DNA of 64,000 bases from Lomentospora prolificans (Eukaryota; Ascomycota; Sordariomycetes; Microascales; Microascaceae). Positions 33,812 through 45,258 of this stretch are shown here, piece after piece. A program made the position numbers and the translations under genes. Location of the stretch: contig JARFXM010000006.1 in NCBI GenBank assembly GCA_029532625.1, positions 2,852,001 through 2,916,000 on the forward strand, given 5' to 3'. How positions within the stretch are numbered: position 1 is the stretch's first letter; each line of letters begins with the position of its first letter. Below the pieces are notes generated by a model. That model was not told the DNA's origin and searched no databases. It worked only from the letters and a program-made list of their open reading frames with translations.

Positions 33812-35116
33812 TCAATATGACTAAGCGCGTTACTGCGCTCCCTCGAGTTCACAGTTTTCCTGACATCGATAGTGACTAGCCTTGTATGACTTTTCGACAA
33901 CTTGTATCTGCTGCAAGCGGTCAACGTTGGTTGATGGTCCTTGCCTAAATAGCTTTTAGCCACACCCGCGTTTCTCCGTAAGACTGGGCGTGTTACCGGC
34001 GTACGTTGATGGGCTCCTAGGCTTGCCGTCGGGGAGGCATGTGTTAGCTCTGATCCACTTCGACGTTATCAGTCGAGTGGTAGCAGACGCGCGCGGACCA
34101 GTATCAGACACAATAACTAGCCCATATCACATATGTCGTATTTTTCTATATGGGGGAATCCAATGAGATGAAGAGGTCTAGATGTTTTGACTAGTTGTTA
34201 ATTCGTCCTGAATCTCCGAATCCTTGACCACCACTGGCCGTGAAGGCCAGCACCTCAGAGCTTCCGGTCCTCTCAAGCCTCTCCTCGTCCTCTGTATCTC
34301 GGGCCGTATCAGGTGCAAGTTATCGTCTTCAACCAAGCCCTTGGACCTCATAATGACTTTAATTCTTGACCGTCAAGCGTCCGCTCGCCCCACTTATAGC
34401 GTCGTCAACTCGAGGCACATATGACCTCTTCATGTGCAAGCCCTACTCTCGTGGTCATCACGAGTTCTCAACCACCGCACTGCGCACAGCTTGACTGTAC
34501 AAAGCTTTTTCTTGGCAAATTCATCGCGATGTCTATTGCTTGCCGCTTTCATTTCGCTTTCCCCAGCCGAACCCGGAGAACGGCCACTACCAAGACGAGA
34601 AAGTGTTCTCCAGGCACCGTCTGTATTACCCGCAGCAAACCCAAAGTTGGTTTCATCTTTCCATAATTTGTGTTTATCTTTATACTCCTTGTTCCTTTGC
34701 AAAAAAAGCTGTACACATGATAGCTAGGACTCTCCAGAGGGCGCCCTGTTCGCGATGCTGTATAGAGCTCGTTGCATCCCATACTACCGCCTTGCCACCC
34801 TCTGCTTGTTTGGACAAAGAAATAACATCGTCTAAGTCGTCTACGCTTAGAAAACCGCAGAGATAGTACTACGGGACAAGTAGTGTTAGATGAGAGTCCC
34901 ATTCACGTTTTGCACTGCCGCTTACTGTCCAGATATCGTCTACATGCCCTTTTCTTTCAATCCTTATGAGGAACCATGCAAGGGCAGAGACACATTTCCT
35001 CCACTTGAACCCGACACACACTCTCTATTCCAATGGTGCGAGATTCGACTCGACTTGAGCACCCTTTGAATCTGTCGAGCCACCACACCGCCTCGAACCA
35101 ATATATCATCGCATCC
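33812..35116. other. Spacer between NOG2 and an unrecognised gene
   Basis: About 1.3 kb. The open frames on both strands are short and unconvincing. No repeats of note. It holds the NOG2 3' region and the promoter of the next gene. Confidence 0.5.
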
Positions 35117-35834
35117 ATGGCTGATATTTCGGATCATACAACGGATTCCACAGGCCCTGGTGACAATCGCTCTGAGAAAGACCAAGGGCAAAACAGCGTA
35201 AGTGAAAGGGGAGCGCTGAGTCCACTTAGCTGACAACATCCATAGGATGGATGAATGCTAACAAGCCCAAGAATGAAACCCCTTTTGACGCTTGGATTCG
35301 CGCAAGATTCTCACCTGGCAACGCTCCCGTAAGTTCCTTGAGCTTAGCAACCCCCCCGGGGCTTTACCTCGTGCAGCTAACATCATCTCTGCACCCCAGA
35401 ACATCGGAACAGCTGATAAACTGAATGGAATCGTTCAGGCGATCCAGCAACACGAGGAGGGCTCCTCCAGGGAAACTCTATCGGCTAGTGGTGGCCCCGG
35501 CCCTCTCAACTTTAAGGATAGGGACTACCAGCACAGCGGCAGTCAGCGGCAACCCCCAATGACAGTGGGAGCGCAGATGGACGTGGGACTAGCCGGACAA
35601 GAAATCGATAAGCACTCTTCTCTTCCAGTGTTCGAGATGGCGAACCTCGAAGTAAAACAAGGTATGAGCTTTCAGCATAGCAAGCGAAACTATCTTACCC
35701 AGGTCAGCCCGGTAATCCCAGACTCTTCGCACAATGATGCACTCGCTTTGGGGTTGGCACCTCTAGAGCCGAGCCCAAGCAGCAGGTCGAACCAAGATTT
35801 GGCGGCGGTAGGTCCTCGCGAGACTAGCGGGTGA
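35117..35834 (+). CDS. Unrecognised hydrophilic protein (hypothetical)
   Basis: A three-exon model: 35117-35197, 35266-35328 and 35400-35834, giving 192 aa. Donors are GTAAGT in both introns. The second acceptor is CCCAG; the first is an ACAAG (or six nt later CCCAAG), both in frame, so residues at that junction (PKNETPFDAW) are uncertain by two. The product begins MADISDHTTDSTGPGDN, has one segment that could fold (NETPFDAWIRARFSPGNAP and NIGTADKLNGIVQAIQQHEEG) and is otherwise polar and probably disordered. No signal peptide, membrane segment or known motif. It lies 256 nt upstream of another unrecognised gene on the same strand; the two could be exons of one transcript, but no convincing splice joins them. 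Confidence 0.5.
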
Positions 35835-36090
35835 AGGCTTCATCTGACGGGAGTGGAAGGTACGGCCAAGTGCTTTGAGTCAAACGCGTCCATCTGTCCC
35901 GGCAAGTCCTAACGGCCGCAAGGTACGCGCTCCCATGAATACACAAAAAACACTCCCCTTGAGCATCCCCGCGATATTCTCTTTCTTCCCCAATCCTAAC
36001 CAAGCTCTGATCTAGTCTTATCGGGAGACAGACGGAACTGAAACCAATCTATTCTCAAGGGCTAGATATAGCACTTTAATACCGGTAAAC

Positions 36091-37317
36091 ATGTCTCCAA
36101 AGAACCAATCTTCAACTGGTCGACCTGCAGATAGGCCCAAGAAGGATGGTGGTCCTTCCGAAATACCGACTTCCGAAGACAAAGTACATGCGCCCGCTGG
36201 AGGCACTAAAGATTCGATCATTAAACAGCAGCAAAACCGTCCCGGACATCAGGGACGGCAGCCTGTCATCCAAAGCGACGCGGATAGTGTTGCTCCTACT
36301 TTGATCCCTCAAAAGAGAATGGCGGACAACGATCCGACTACTGAAACCGCCCCTCTAGCCAAGGCGCCGAAACTGACGATTGGCGAGGCCACCGCCTCTC
36401 CAGTCGTATCGAGCGAAGAAGAGATAATCTTCAACCTCAGCCCGGCTGCCGGCGGCGGAGAATATTTGCCCGCTCCTAACACCCCTCTCGTGATGGCATC
36501 GGACAAACAGACCTATGACGATGATTATGACAGCGATCCATTCATCGGTCCCGCGACCGCCAGGTTTCTTCGACAGCTCGATAGAGAGTACCAAGAGGCT
36601 TGTAAAGCGGCCAGAGCTAGGCGAGTGCTTCGGAGGGGTGAATTGGTAAGTCTGAACCAGTCGGAGGCGGCAGCCGCCCATCCGGTACCCCCGCGCTACT
36701 TCGAGAGAGACATGATCAAGCTTGGGTATAGTAATGGTAGTGAACATGGTGTTGGGCTCGGATATAATGATGCCCAAGACGGGCCATTCAGTATCACCAA
36801 GGAGAGCCCCATTGCTGTTGAAAAGCGCGTCAACAATGCAGGTGGCCCGCAGGCTGCTGCACCTCTCGCGTCCGCAGCCGATCAGCAGCTCAAACAGCCT
36901 CGTAAATCTGCGTTTACCAAAGCCGCTATGCTTAGTTCTAACGCCACCTTGCGGAAGAGTACCAACGACAACGCTGGAATGACCGGTGTCCAGCTCCCTG
37001 TGGTCCCCGGAAATGATCTCAGTGGCGATGAATCAGCCCCTGAGGACACACTTAAGAAAGGGCGGGTTCAGTTCGAACTAGAAACGGCACGCCGTCTGGC
37101 GAATGAGGGTCTTACCGGGCCTTTCCGTGTCGGCAATCGTTTGGTCCTTATCGACTCGACCAACGGCCATCCCATCCCGGCTGGTGTTAGAGCTGGTGAA
37201 GGCCAGCCTTGGTATTTATGCGAGACTGGTGAGCTGATGTCAGATCCAATGAAAGGCCCTGGCATTCAGACTGTTCAACCCCGTTATATTTTCAAATTCC
37301 CCAATTTCCACAGCTAG
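36091..37317 (+). CDS. Unrecognised 408-aa protein (hypothetical)
   Basis: Single open frame, 408 aa. Residues about 1-150 are polar and disordered (MSPKNQSSTGRPADRPKKDGG). An acidic patch (YDDDYDSDPF) is followed by a basic helix-like stretch (ARFLRQLDREYQEACKAARARRVLRRGELV). A long Ala/Ser/Asn-rich region follows. The last 90 residues look best ordered: QFELETARRLANEGLTGPF, GNRLVLIDSTNGHPIP and GQPWYLCETGELM. No catalytic or binding motif is recognised, and there is no signal peptide. The single long frame and codon choice favour a real gene. It may be lineage-restricted; function unknown. Confidence 0.62.
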   Translation: MSPKNQSSTGRPADRPKKDGGPSEIPTSEDKVHAPAGGTKDSIIKQQQNRPGHQGRQPVIQSDADSVAPTLIPQKRMADNDPTTETAPLAKAPKLTIGEATASPVVSSEEEIIFNLSPAAGGGEYLPAPNTPLVMASDKQTYDDDYDSDPFIGPATARFLRQLDREYQEACKAARARRVLRRGELVSLNQSEAAAAHPVPPRYFERDMIKLGYSNGSEHGVGLGYNDAQDGPFSITKESPIAVEKRVNNAGGPQAAAPLASAADQQLKQPRKSAFTKAAMLSSNATLRKSTNDNAGMTGVQLPVVPGNDLSGDESAPEDTLKKGRVQFELETARRLANEGLTGPFRVGNRLVLIDSTNGHPIPAGVRAGEGQPWYLCETGELMSDPMKGPGIQTVQPRYIFKFPNFHS

Positions 37318-39333
37318 GAGGAATCAGGGTGAACAGATTGAATGTTTCTTCCTCCTCTTTCATTCTTTATTCCCCGCCCTTGGACAACAGCTAGTAACTT
37401 GCAGCGTAGGGAAGTACAGTCTGCGCAGCAACTTGGGGGCGAGCGGTAATGAGATTTTCATTCAGGCGTTGGACAGGCACGGCACAGGGAGGATATACCT
37501 ATAGAGGCAAATGGAAGAAAACGGAGCAAACGGCGCACAGGGTCCATGGTGTTCAAGGGGAGACGCAATTGCGCTTTCTCTTTTTTCAAAGCACAAAATA
37601 CTGGAAGTTCCGGTAGTTTAATAACAGTTATACCGCGACTTGAGAGCATCGTAGTGCTTGCAGAGATGCCTCTGTGCATGGTCTAGCGCGGTTTGCCTAC
37701 CCGTAGAGAAGAGATGTTTCTAGCCAGCCAGATGTGGGCTGGCTGTATTAACTGAGAGGGAGAGAGCCGCCGCCGTTGCTCTGTAGGCTTGAGCTAAGCT
37801 CGGCTTAGATTCTGCATTCCGTTAACGGAGGCGAGCTCCTCATGGGCGGATGAAGCGGCCGATTGGCTCTCCAGAATCCGGGGTTGGCAAGTGTGGTGAC
37901 ATCGTGGAGTGTGGGCAGACCGAGGTCGCGCTATAAGTGGCAGGTATACGAAGGTACAGCCCGTTGTTACGCTAAGACGGGTGACGAAGGCTCAGATCCT
38001 ATCGACTTTTGGCGATGCCTGGCGAGCGAACACTCACGGACGCGAGTGCCCGTCAATGATGTGAGGAGTTTCGTCCAGCGGGTACGTACTAGTACTTGAA
38101 GCACCCGGCAATGGATTTGAACCTCGGAACTCAGTAATCACGTGCGTCTACATCCCAAGTTTACTTTTGTTTTGCACCTCAACTCTTCACAGTCCAGTTG
38201 TTCCACTGCAAATATATAAGTTCCCAGAGGGCGATTAGAGGGCTCGTAAACGCTATTGAAAGGAGCCATCCGACAGATTAATGGAATCTAACGGGGCAAG
38301 ATTGCGCGGATGATTGGTAGATGTAGGAATAGTAACTAACATACCAAGGTACAGAGAAGCGCTCTAACTGGAGGCCCGCGAACGGAAACACCATGGGTCA
38401 TCTCGCGCAGCCATCAGCATGAAGGCGCACGTCCTTCCACCCTAAGCTCCTTCCAGAAGGGCTTCCCCTCTTTTTCTTTCCCAGATTCCCACTCTTGCGC
38501 TTGACGGCTTCAAAGCTCCAGGCTTTCCAGCGAGCCAAGCTTTGAAGATGCCGAGGCATATCCACCGGTGCTTGTAATTGGAATTGTGGGGTTGGTGTCT
38601 CGAATGGGACGAATGATGCACCTGTGGAATTTGTGGAATGCTCCTCCCAAGTTGTCAAGACCCATTTCAAGAAAGCACGAGCCACACGCGATTCGCTGTG
38701 GCCATTTGCATGCCTGTCCTATCCAAGTGGAATTAGAACATTGTGAAACTCCCCGATCCCCAACTCCCCCGATCTCGATTTCCCCCGACCTTCCCGGCCG
38801 TGCTTTGCGCTTTCAACTCGCGAGATTTGCCAAACTTGGGTTTGCTACAGGCCCACGCTAGCCAGGTCGGACAACCTGCATTGACAGCTTGTAAGGATTT
38901 GTTCTTTAAATCTATCCTCGCCCTCACCTACACAACCTCCGACCTTTCATTCTTATCCTTTTGCTTGGGAATATTCCATCGTTTCATATTCGTCAAAAAT
39001 TATTCATTAATCCTGGCACCCGGGTTCTGTTGCTCTTCCTTGCGGAAACCTTGTTCGCCTGGTGTAGCAATTCGTTTTGCACTTGTACCCAATACATCAT
39101 ACTCACTCGGCGCGAGTACATCGTCATTGGTAAGTTGCCCTGGAAAGCGAAGGAAAGAGCCCTTCCGTCCGTTTTCCCTGGGGAGACGGCCTATCTCGAG
39201 TATACTACGGAGATTCGAGAGCCCTTGAATCCGATCGTACCTTGGCCTTGTTTTCTCTGCCACTCTGGTTTTGCCTATCTCCTGCGGTGACAGTATCACG
39301 TCCGAGGAAAAACAATTCCTCTTGCCCACAAGA
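37318..39333. other. Spacer with recurring motifs and a stray B-box-like sequence
   Basis: About 2 kb with no supported gene. It holds two direct copies of the recurring motif, TACGAAGGTA at 37947-37956 and TACCAAGGTA at 38342-38351, 395 bp apart. On the minus strand GGTTCAAATCC (38112-38122) resembles an RNA polymerase III B box, but no tRNA fold surrounds it. The 3' end contains the promoter and leader of the fatty acid transporter gene. Confidence 0.5.
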
Positions 39334-41448
39334 ATGCCGTGTAAGTTGAAATCGCCTGAGAAATAACACCCTGCAAATGGCCAGTTCATCTTATCCGTTA
39401 TCCGACTCGGCGAATTGCCCCATCGCTTTCGATATGACCCGTGCTAATTGTAACCAGTACCGCTCACCATTGCCGCTCCTGCAGCCATTGCCGGCCTGAG
39501 CTATATCAATGCGAGGACGTCATTTTGGTATGATTGGCTCTTGATAAGATCGCTCGCCCCTGCGGCCCTTTCTTCGAGGTACCGTGAGATGCGAGACCGT
39601 CTCAACCCATTTTACGTCCTTGAGTCCAATGCACAGAGCTCGTCGACCTCCAAAATCCCCTTCCTCAAGTTTGAGGGCAAGGAGTATACCTACGCCCAAG
39701 TTTATGACATTGCGCTAAGATACGGCACCTGGCTGCGCCAAAAACATGGGGTTAAGCCTCAGGACATCGTAGCTATGGATTTCGAGAACTCGGATACGTT
39801 TGTCTTCTTGTGGATGGGTATATGGTCTCTGGGTGCGAAGCCCGCCTTTATGAACTACAACTTGTCGGGCACCACTCTGACGCACTGCGTCAAGACATCG
39901 AACGCATCGCTGCTTCTTGTTGATCCGAACGTAGTCAGCAAGGTCACGGATGACGTGCGCAAGGATCTAGCTCATGTGCGCATCGTCGAGTTGACACCCG
40001 ATGTGGAGCGCGAGATCCTGGCAACTGAGCCAGAAAGACGTCCGGACTCGGAGCGGACGGAAGCAAAGGGACATGGCCTTGCAATTCTCATCTATACCTC
40101 TGGCACCACGGGACTGCCCAAGCCTGCAATTGTGTCCTGGACCAAGTGCATCTCGGGGGCTGGGTTCGTTTCGCGCTGGCTCGGCTGGAGACCAGGTGAT
40201 GTCTTTTATACCGTAAGTCGAAGCTCCCGCCCTAGTTATTCAGCCATTAGGTTGCGACAACGGCCCATACTCTTATTTCAGGATGCGAATGCGAGAAAAC
40301 GCCGGCTAACTAATCTGATATGATAGGCAATGCCTCTCTACCATAGTTCCGCTGCCATCTTGGGTCTGCTCAATACACTCGAGGCCGGCAGGACCATCGC
40401 CATTGGTAGGAAGTTCTCTTCCAGCCGTTTCTGGGATGAGGTTCGAGCGGCCGACGCTACTATGATACAATATGTTGGTGAAATGTGCCGCTACTTGCTC
40501 AAAGCCCCGGCTCAAATTGACAAGGAAACCGGGGATAATCTGGACAAGAAGCACCGAGTACGCACGGCCTTTGGCAACGGTCTTCGTCCTGACGTGTGGG
40601 CTGACTTCAAGGATCGCTTCGGTATTGACGCAATTGGCGAATTCTACGCCGCGACGGAAGCTCCTCTGGCCACCTTCAACTTTAGCAGGAACGACCATTC
40701 GATGGGAGCCGTCGGCCGTAATGGGTGGCTCTATGATGCCGTCATGAACTTCCGCGTCGCCCTTGTTGAGGTGGACATGGACCTAGACACGCCATGGCGC
40801 GATACCAAATCGGGATTCTGCAAAAAGGTAACCCCAGGGCAGCCTGGAGAACTGCTTTTCAAATTACCCAAGGACACGGAAACAAAGTTCCAAGGGTACT
40901 ATAATAACACAAAGGCGACGAACTCCAAGATCATGCGAGACGTATTTTCCAAGGGCGACGCCTGGTTTCGTACCGGTGACTTGGTCATCTGGGACAAGGA
41001 CGGGCGCGTCTTCTTTGCTGACCGCATCGGTGACACCTTCAGGTGGAAGAGTGAAAATGTCTCAACCGCGGAGGTGGGCCAAATACTGGGTTCGCACCCG
41101 GCTGTGCACGAAGCCAACGTCTACGGCGTTCAGCTTCCGCACCACGACGGGCGTGCTGGCTGCGCCGCAGTTGTACTTAGCGGCCCACCTGACGAAGTTC
41201 TTATGCGCAGCATTGGAGAGCACGTAACAAGGACGCTTCCATCGTATGCAAGGCCGATATTCTTGCGCCTGATGCCCGAGATGGAGACTACCGGAACACA
41301 TAAGCACCAGAAGCATAACCTGAGGACGCAAGGGGTCGATCCATCCAAAGTGGATCTAAGTACGGTGTATTGGCTTCAGGATCGGGAATACGTGCCGTTC
41401 AAGGAGAAGAACTGGAAGATGATAGTTGAGGGTGCCGCCAAGCTATAA
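39334..41448 (+). CDS. FAT1: Fat1/FATP-like very-long-chain acyl-CoA synthetase and fatty acid transporter
   Basis: Three exons: a 7-nt first exon 39334-39340 (ATGCCGT), then 39458-40212 and 40327-41448, giving 627 aa. The splice yields MPLPLTIAAPAAIAGLSYIN, matching the hydrophobic start of fungal FATP proteins. The adenylate-forming domain has the AMP-binding motif YTSGTTGLPKP at 215-225, then YHSSAAILG, GEFYAATEAP, and the FATP motif GDTFRWKSENVSTAEV that includes FRTGDL-like WFRTGDLVIWD just before it. These proteins couple fatty acid uptake to CoA activation at the plasma membrane, ER or peroxisome. Length and motifs fit the family. A second intron interrupts after DVFYT. The start depends on the microexon; if it is wrong, the next in-frame ATG lies well inside (residue 47). 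Confidence 0.93.
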
Positions 41449-42043
41449 GATGGAGCATAGCGTACGACGATGGCAGCAACGCCTTTGATTTCCAGTAGTC
41501 CTAGGGTTGAGGAAGTAACCAATTGTCGTATTGCTTGCTGTTATCTTTGTATTCGTGAACATACTTTCTCAGGGCATAATTAACTAGCTATATAGCATAA
41601 ATGTTACCAAAGCCTAGGGTGTCCCTACTTTGCCACAATTGAAGGAGCACAAGCCTGTAAACGGGTATTACGCTGGCGTACCGAGATGCTTTCCCCTGAG
41701 CTGAGATCATGGCTGCAGATAGTGGCTGCCAGCTAAGCCTCGCCGAGCCGAGAATGGGTTGTCGTTTGGGGATCGATCGGGCTTAGTCATCTATCACAAG
41801 CGGATAGTGTTGGTCTAAGTCTCTCCAATCCATCGTATACAAACCCGAGAGGTCTACGTAGACTCTCTTCATTTTTTTTTCCCCTTCTTCTCGCTCAATC
41901 TTTAAGGCTTTACAAGGGAAATTCGTCATCCGCGAAAAGGAGTGAGAAAGAAGGGGACGGCGAAAGGGGCCGTTTTAGATCCCCTCTTATCGACGAGGGT
42001 GATACAAGCTTCTCGCCACCCGTACGTGCCGCGCATCCTGACA
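41449..42043. promoter_or_regulatory. Spacer between tandem genes
   Basis: Carries the 3' end of the fatty acid transporter and the promoter of the alpha/beta hydrolase. A CT-rich tract with a T run lies at 41869-41894, about 150 nt upstream of the hydrolase start. No gene seen. Confidence 0.5.
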
Positions 42044-43461
42044 ATGGAGACAATGCTTCCCGAACCAACCATTGCCTTTACGATTCCGAGTTACCACGAC
42101 GCTACTGTTCTGTCGTGCCGCGTGTACCACCCGCTAGCTTTGTTGGGTGGGCCTACGTCGCCAGAGTGGAAGAAGCATGCGGCCGTTTTCGCGCATCCGT
42201 ATGCGCCTTTGGGAGGCAGCGCGGACGATCATGTAGTAGACGTGGTGGCGGGGACTATGTTGAGGAAGGGGTACCTTGTTGGGACATTCAATTTCCGGTA
42301 TGCTTTTGATCCAGTTGTCGAACTTTGGAACCTACACCTACGACGGGACAAGGCCAATCGAGAGACGCGCAGTTTTGCTGACGAGTGTGGGGCAGCGGTG
42401 CTGGGGATTCGGGCGGGCGCACGTCATGGACGGCCAAGGCTGAAAGAGCGGATTATATCTCCGTCGCTGCCTTTATGGTTTACTACACTCACCACCTTGA
42501 CCCATTCAAGGAGCTCAGCGACGCAGTGCCGGCACCGGGGCAGATAGAACCTCCCGTGTTGATCATGGGGGGTTACTCCTACGGCTCGATGATTACGATG
42601 CAGCTCCCACCTTTGGTGGAGATGCTGCGGCCGTTTGTGTCGCCGGAGCTTGGGACGGCGGCAGCAGAGATCCGGGTACGGGCTGAGCATCTTGCGGACC
42701 ATCAGAATATGATTCTGGCAAGTGTCAGGGAAGCCTGGGGGCGTGGGTCGAGATTAAAGTCGCCCTTACGGGTGGGAGGCACGGAATCTGGGGAGGTAAG
42801 GGGCTCTGTGGAAGGGAGGAGGTCGCTCATGATTGAAGCGGAGGAGAAGATTAGGAAGAGTATCGGGGAAGTGGTGGCCAAGACGAAGCGAGTGAGGAAG
42901 ACGGATGACGGGGTCTCGAGGGGGAAGAGGACGGAGGAGACGGAAGAAGTTGTGGAAGAAGTGGAGAGAGGGCATGCGTGCGCTGATGAGGTCGTAGACC
43001 TGGTGGTGCCTAGAGCTGCGTACGTCTTGGTGTCGCCTCTCCAGGGAATCATTTCCCATTTAGCGAGCATGTCTATCGTACCGGCGCATCTCCCTTCTCT
43101 CCCCAAACTGAAAATTCCTTTTAGGCAAAAGAAGGAAGAGAAGACGGCTACGCAGAAGCCCCCGGGTGTCGCTGCCGAGACCTCATTCTCGAATTCGACT
43201 ACGGAGATGAACCTCGCCGAGCTTAAACTCGTGCGGAATCCCACTCTCGCAGCGTTCGGAGACCATGATGTCTTCGTCCCCGCGCACAAGTTGCGCAGTT
43301 GGGCTAAGCGGATGCAAGAGGTGCCTGGCTCGAGCTTTCACGCCGTTGAAGTCTCTTCCGCGGGGCATTTTTGGGTTGAGGAAAGGGTCCTGGAGAAGCT
43401 GTCGGGGCTGGTGGCCGGATTTACGGGGAGCCTCGTTGAAGAAACGGGGAGGAAGTCGTGA
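42044..43461 (+). CDS. Alpha/beta hydrolase fold protein
   Basis: Two exons, 42044-42297 and 42396-43461, giving 439 aa. The 98-nt intron joins NFR-GAGDSGGRTSW, which restores the oxyanion-region motif (FNFRGAG) of this fungal hydrolase group. The nucleophile is S147 in GGYSYGSM (GxSxG). The acid is probably D374 or D376 (FGDHDVFVP) and the base H409 (SSAGHFW). Between the nucleophile strand and the acid lies an insertion of roughly 150 residues, strongly charged (EAEEKIRKSIGEVVAKTKRVRK, TEETEEVVEEVERGH), which may be a lid or be disordered. No signal peptide is seen, so it is probably intracellular. Substrate unknown. The start was placed at the first ATG (METMLPEPTIAF); a second ATG lies three codons later. 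Confidence 0.86.
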
Positions 43462-43793
43462 ATGAGTGGCTAGATATCTAAGTCGTTCTCTAATGACTAC
43501 GGTGGGAGACCAAGTCGCGTTATGGGTAAAGGAGCATAGTTAGGGTGGAGTTTATGGATTTCGATAGATCCTTTGGACAGACATGTCCCTTACACGGCGT
43601 TTTGTCAACTCGGCACTGGATATACCGGTATTTATAACGAAGAACAATTCACGAGCGAGTAAATAGACCTTTTGGCCACTTGGAACTTTCCTCCACGTAG
43701 AATACTTCCCCGACCAAAGGATATTATCGTCCGATTGGTATTCAACGCAACATTTTCTCCGTGTTTCTTTCATTTTCTATCTCGTTTGCCGTG
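43462..43793. other. Convergent 3' spacer
   Basis: A 332-nt gap between convergent stop codons of the alpha/beta hydrolase and the xylanase. Nothing further is seen. Confidence 0.6.
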
Positions 43794-45258
43794 TCAAGGT
43801 GCATCAGTCGGACTGGCTACAACGGTGCTCAGAGTAGTGGGCGTCCCCGCTTCGGACGTTGGTGTGGCCTCTGCTTCGGCCGTGGTCGAGTCCGGAGAAG
43901 CAGTCTTGGCGTCGGCGGCGCTTTGCAGCAAGCTGAGAACGCTGTGGTAGGCGGGCTTCTTTTGCAAGTTCCTGTCATAGAGACAGGCCTCTCCCTCGCC
44001 GGGGAACTCGTTGGGAATCCACGAGTACTAGAGTCAATGTTAGCTCACAGATGCCAGAACGGAAGGCAGCGAAACACAACAGCGTCCTCTTCTTTCTTTT
44101 ATCTTGTCCCACTCGATGCACTCACCTGGTCGGTAAAGTCCCAAACCGAGATCCCGACACACTTCTCAGTCTCCAAACACGCCGCCACCATCTCCACATA
44201 ATCCAAGGCCTGCTGCTCCCGATCGGCGTCGGTCACCGGCATCTTTGTGTGCCTGATGTCGACCTCGGTGTAGGCCAACTCGTCGACGACTTCGGAGAAG
44301 AAAGCCATGGTATCCATGAGCTCCTTCTTGCTTTGGGCGTTGCCGACGCGGGCGTGGTCCTGCATGCCGATGCCGTCGATGCGGGCGCCGGCCTCCTTGG
44401 CCTTCTTGACCAGGGCGTGAGTGGCGCGGATCTTGTCGTTGATGTAGCGCTCAATGTTGAAGTCGTTGTAGTAGAGCTTTACGGAGGGGTCGACTTCTTC
44501 GGCGACTTTGAAGGAGAAGGCGATGAAGTCTTCGCCCATGGCGCGGAACACTGGATCGCTGTTAGTGGGCCGAATCAGGTTGGCGGAGGGGTGGTGGGAA
44601 GGGCTTACTTGGGCTTTGTCGGAACGTGCCGTCGTCTTCGAGGGCTTCGTTGACGACGTCCCTGGATTTTCTTTGGGTTAGGTCGGGGATCTCGAGGATG
44701 GAGGATCGGCTATTCCTTCTTCTTACCAGGAGTAACACTGGCCCTTGTAGTGGTTCATGACGTTGGTGATGTGACTCCGGATCACAGCCTCCATGTCGCT
44801 CTTGCTGAACACGCTGCTAACTAGTAGAAAGCTCTTCATGTAAGTCAAGTGGCGATTCCACAACCCTCAATCCCTCCCTCCTCTCCTCCCAAACAAACAA
44901 ACAAACAAAAAGGCACAAACTCACCCCATCCAGGCAGCTGATTATGCCAAACCAAGGTATGGCACCTCATACTCCTCCCCTCGCCAACCATGCCCGCAAT
45001 CCCATCCCCCATGCCGAAATTAAACCCTCCCCGGCTCCCCTCCGTATTCGCCCACTTCTGCCCGTTCGCCGGCGTGATCAGCCCGAACTCGTCCGCGTCC
45101 CGCGCGATTGCCATGTACGCCGCGTTGCCCAGCGCCGGGTTGTCCACCGCCGTGCCGAAGTACTTGAGGCCCGCCGCCACGGCGTACTTGTGGAGCTGGG
45201 CGTCGGCGCCCTCGAGGAGGAAGAGAACCGCCGCGGCGAGGAGGTGATGGGTGCGCAT
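43794..45258 (-). CDS. Secreted GH10 endo-1,4-beta-xylanase
   Basis: Five exons: 44925-45258, 44727-44820, 44609-44661, 44126-44550 and 43794-44027, giving 379 aa. It hydrolyses internal beta-1,4 links of xylan outside the cell. Residues 1-20 are a signal peptide (MRTHHLLAAAVLFLLEGADA). GH10 markers: KYFGTAVDN, GLITPANGQKW, HTLVWHNQLPGWV, the acid/base E148 in WDVVNEAL, YYNDFNIE, GIGMQDH and the nucleophile E256 in YTEVDIRH, then GISVWDFTDQYSWIP. YTEVDIR replaces the more usual ITELDVR but keeps the Glu. After the catalytic domain comes a tail of about 60 residues rich in Ser, Thr, Ala and Pro, like a linker, with no carbohydrate-binding module after it. Intron 1 contains an (AAAC)n tract. 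A TATA box (TATATAAG) lies about 150 nt upstream. An A run of 22 nt ends 2 nt before the ATG. Confidence 0.95.

Noticed and set aside
33217..33963. 248-codon minus-strand frame opposite the NOG2 tail
   Set aside because: Its Ser-rich translation is the antisense of the acidic NOG2 tail codons.
35812..36100. Splicing that would fuse the two hypothetical genes at 35-37 kb
   Set aside because: A GTAGGT donor exists near 35812, but no acceptor with a good branch site and matching phase leads into the second frame, so two genes were kept.
38101..38185. Possible tRNA on the minus strand with GGTTCAAATCC
   Set aside because: The B-box-like 11-mer is present, but no matching acceptor stem, A box or anticodon arm could be folded upstream of it.
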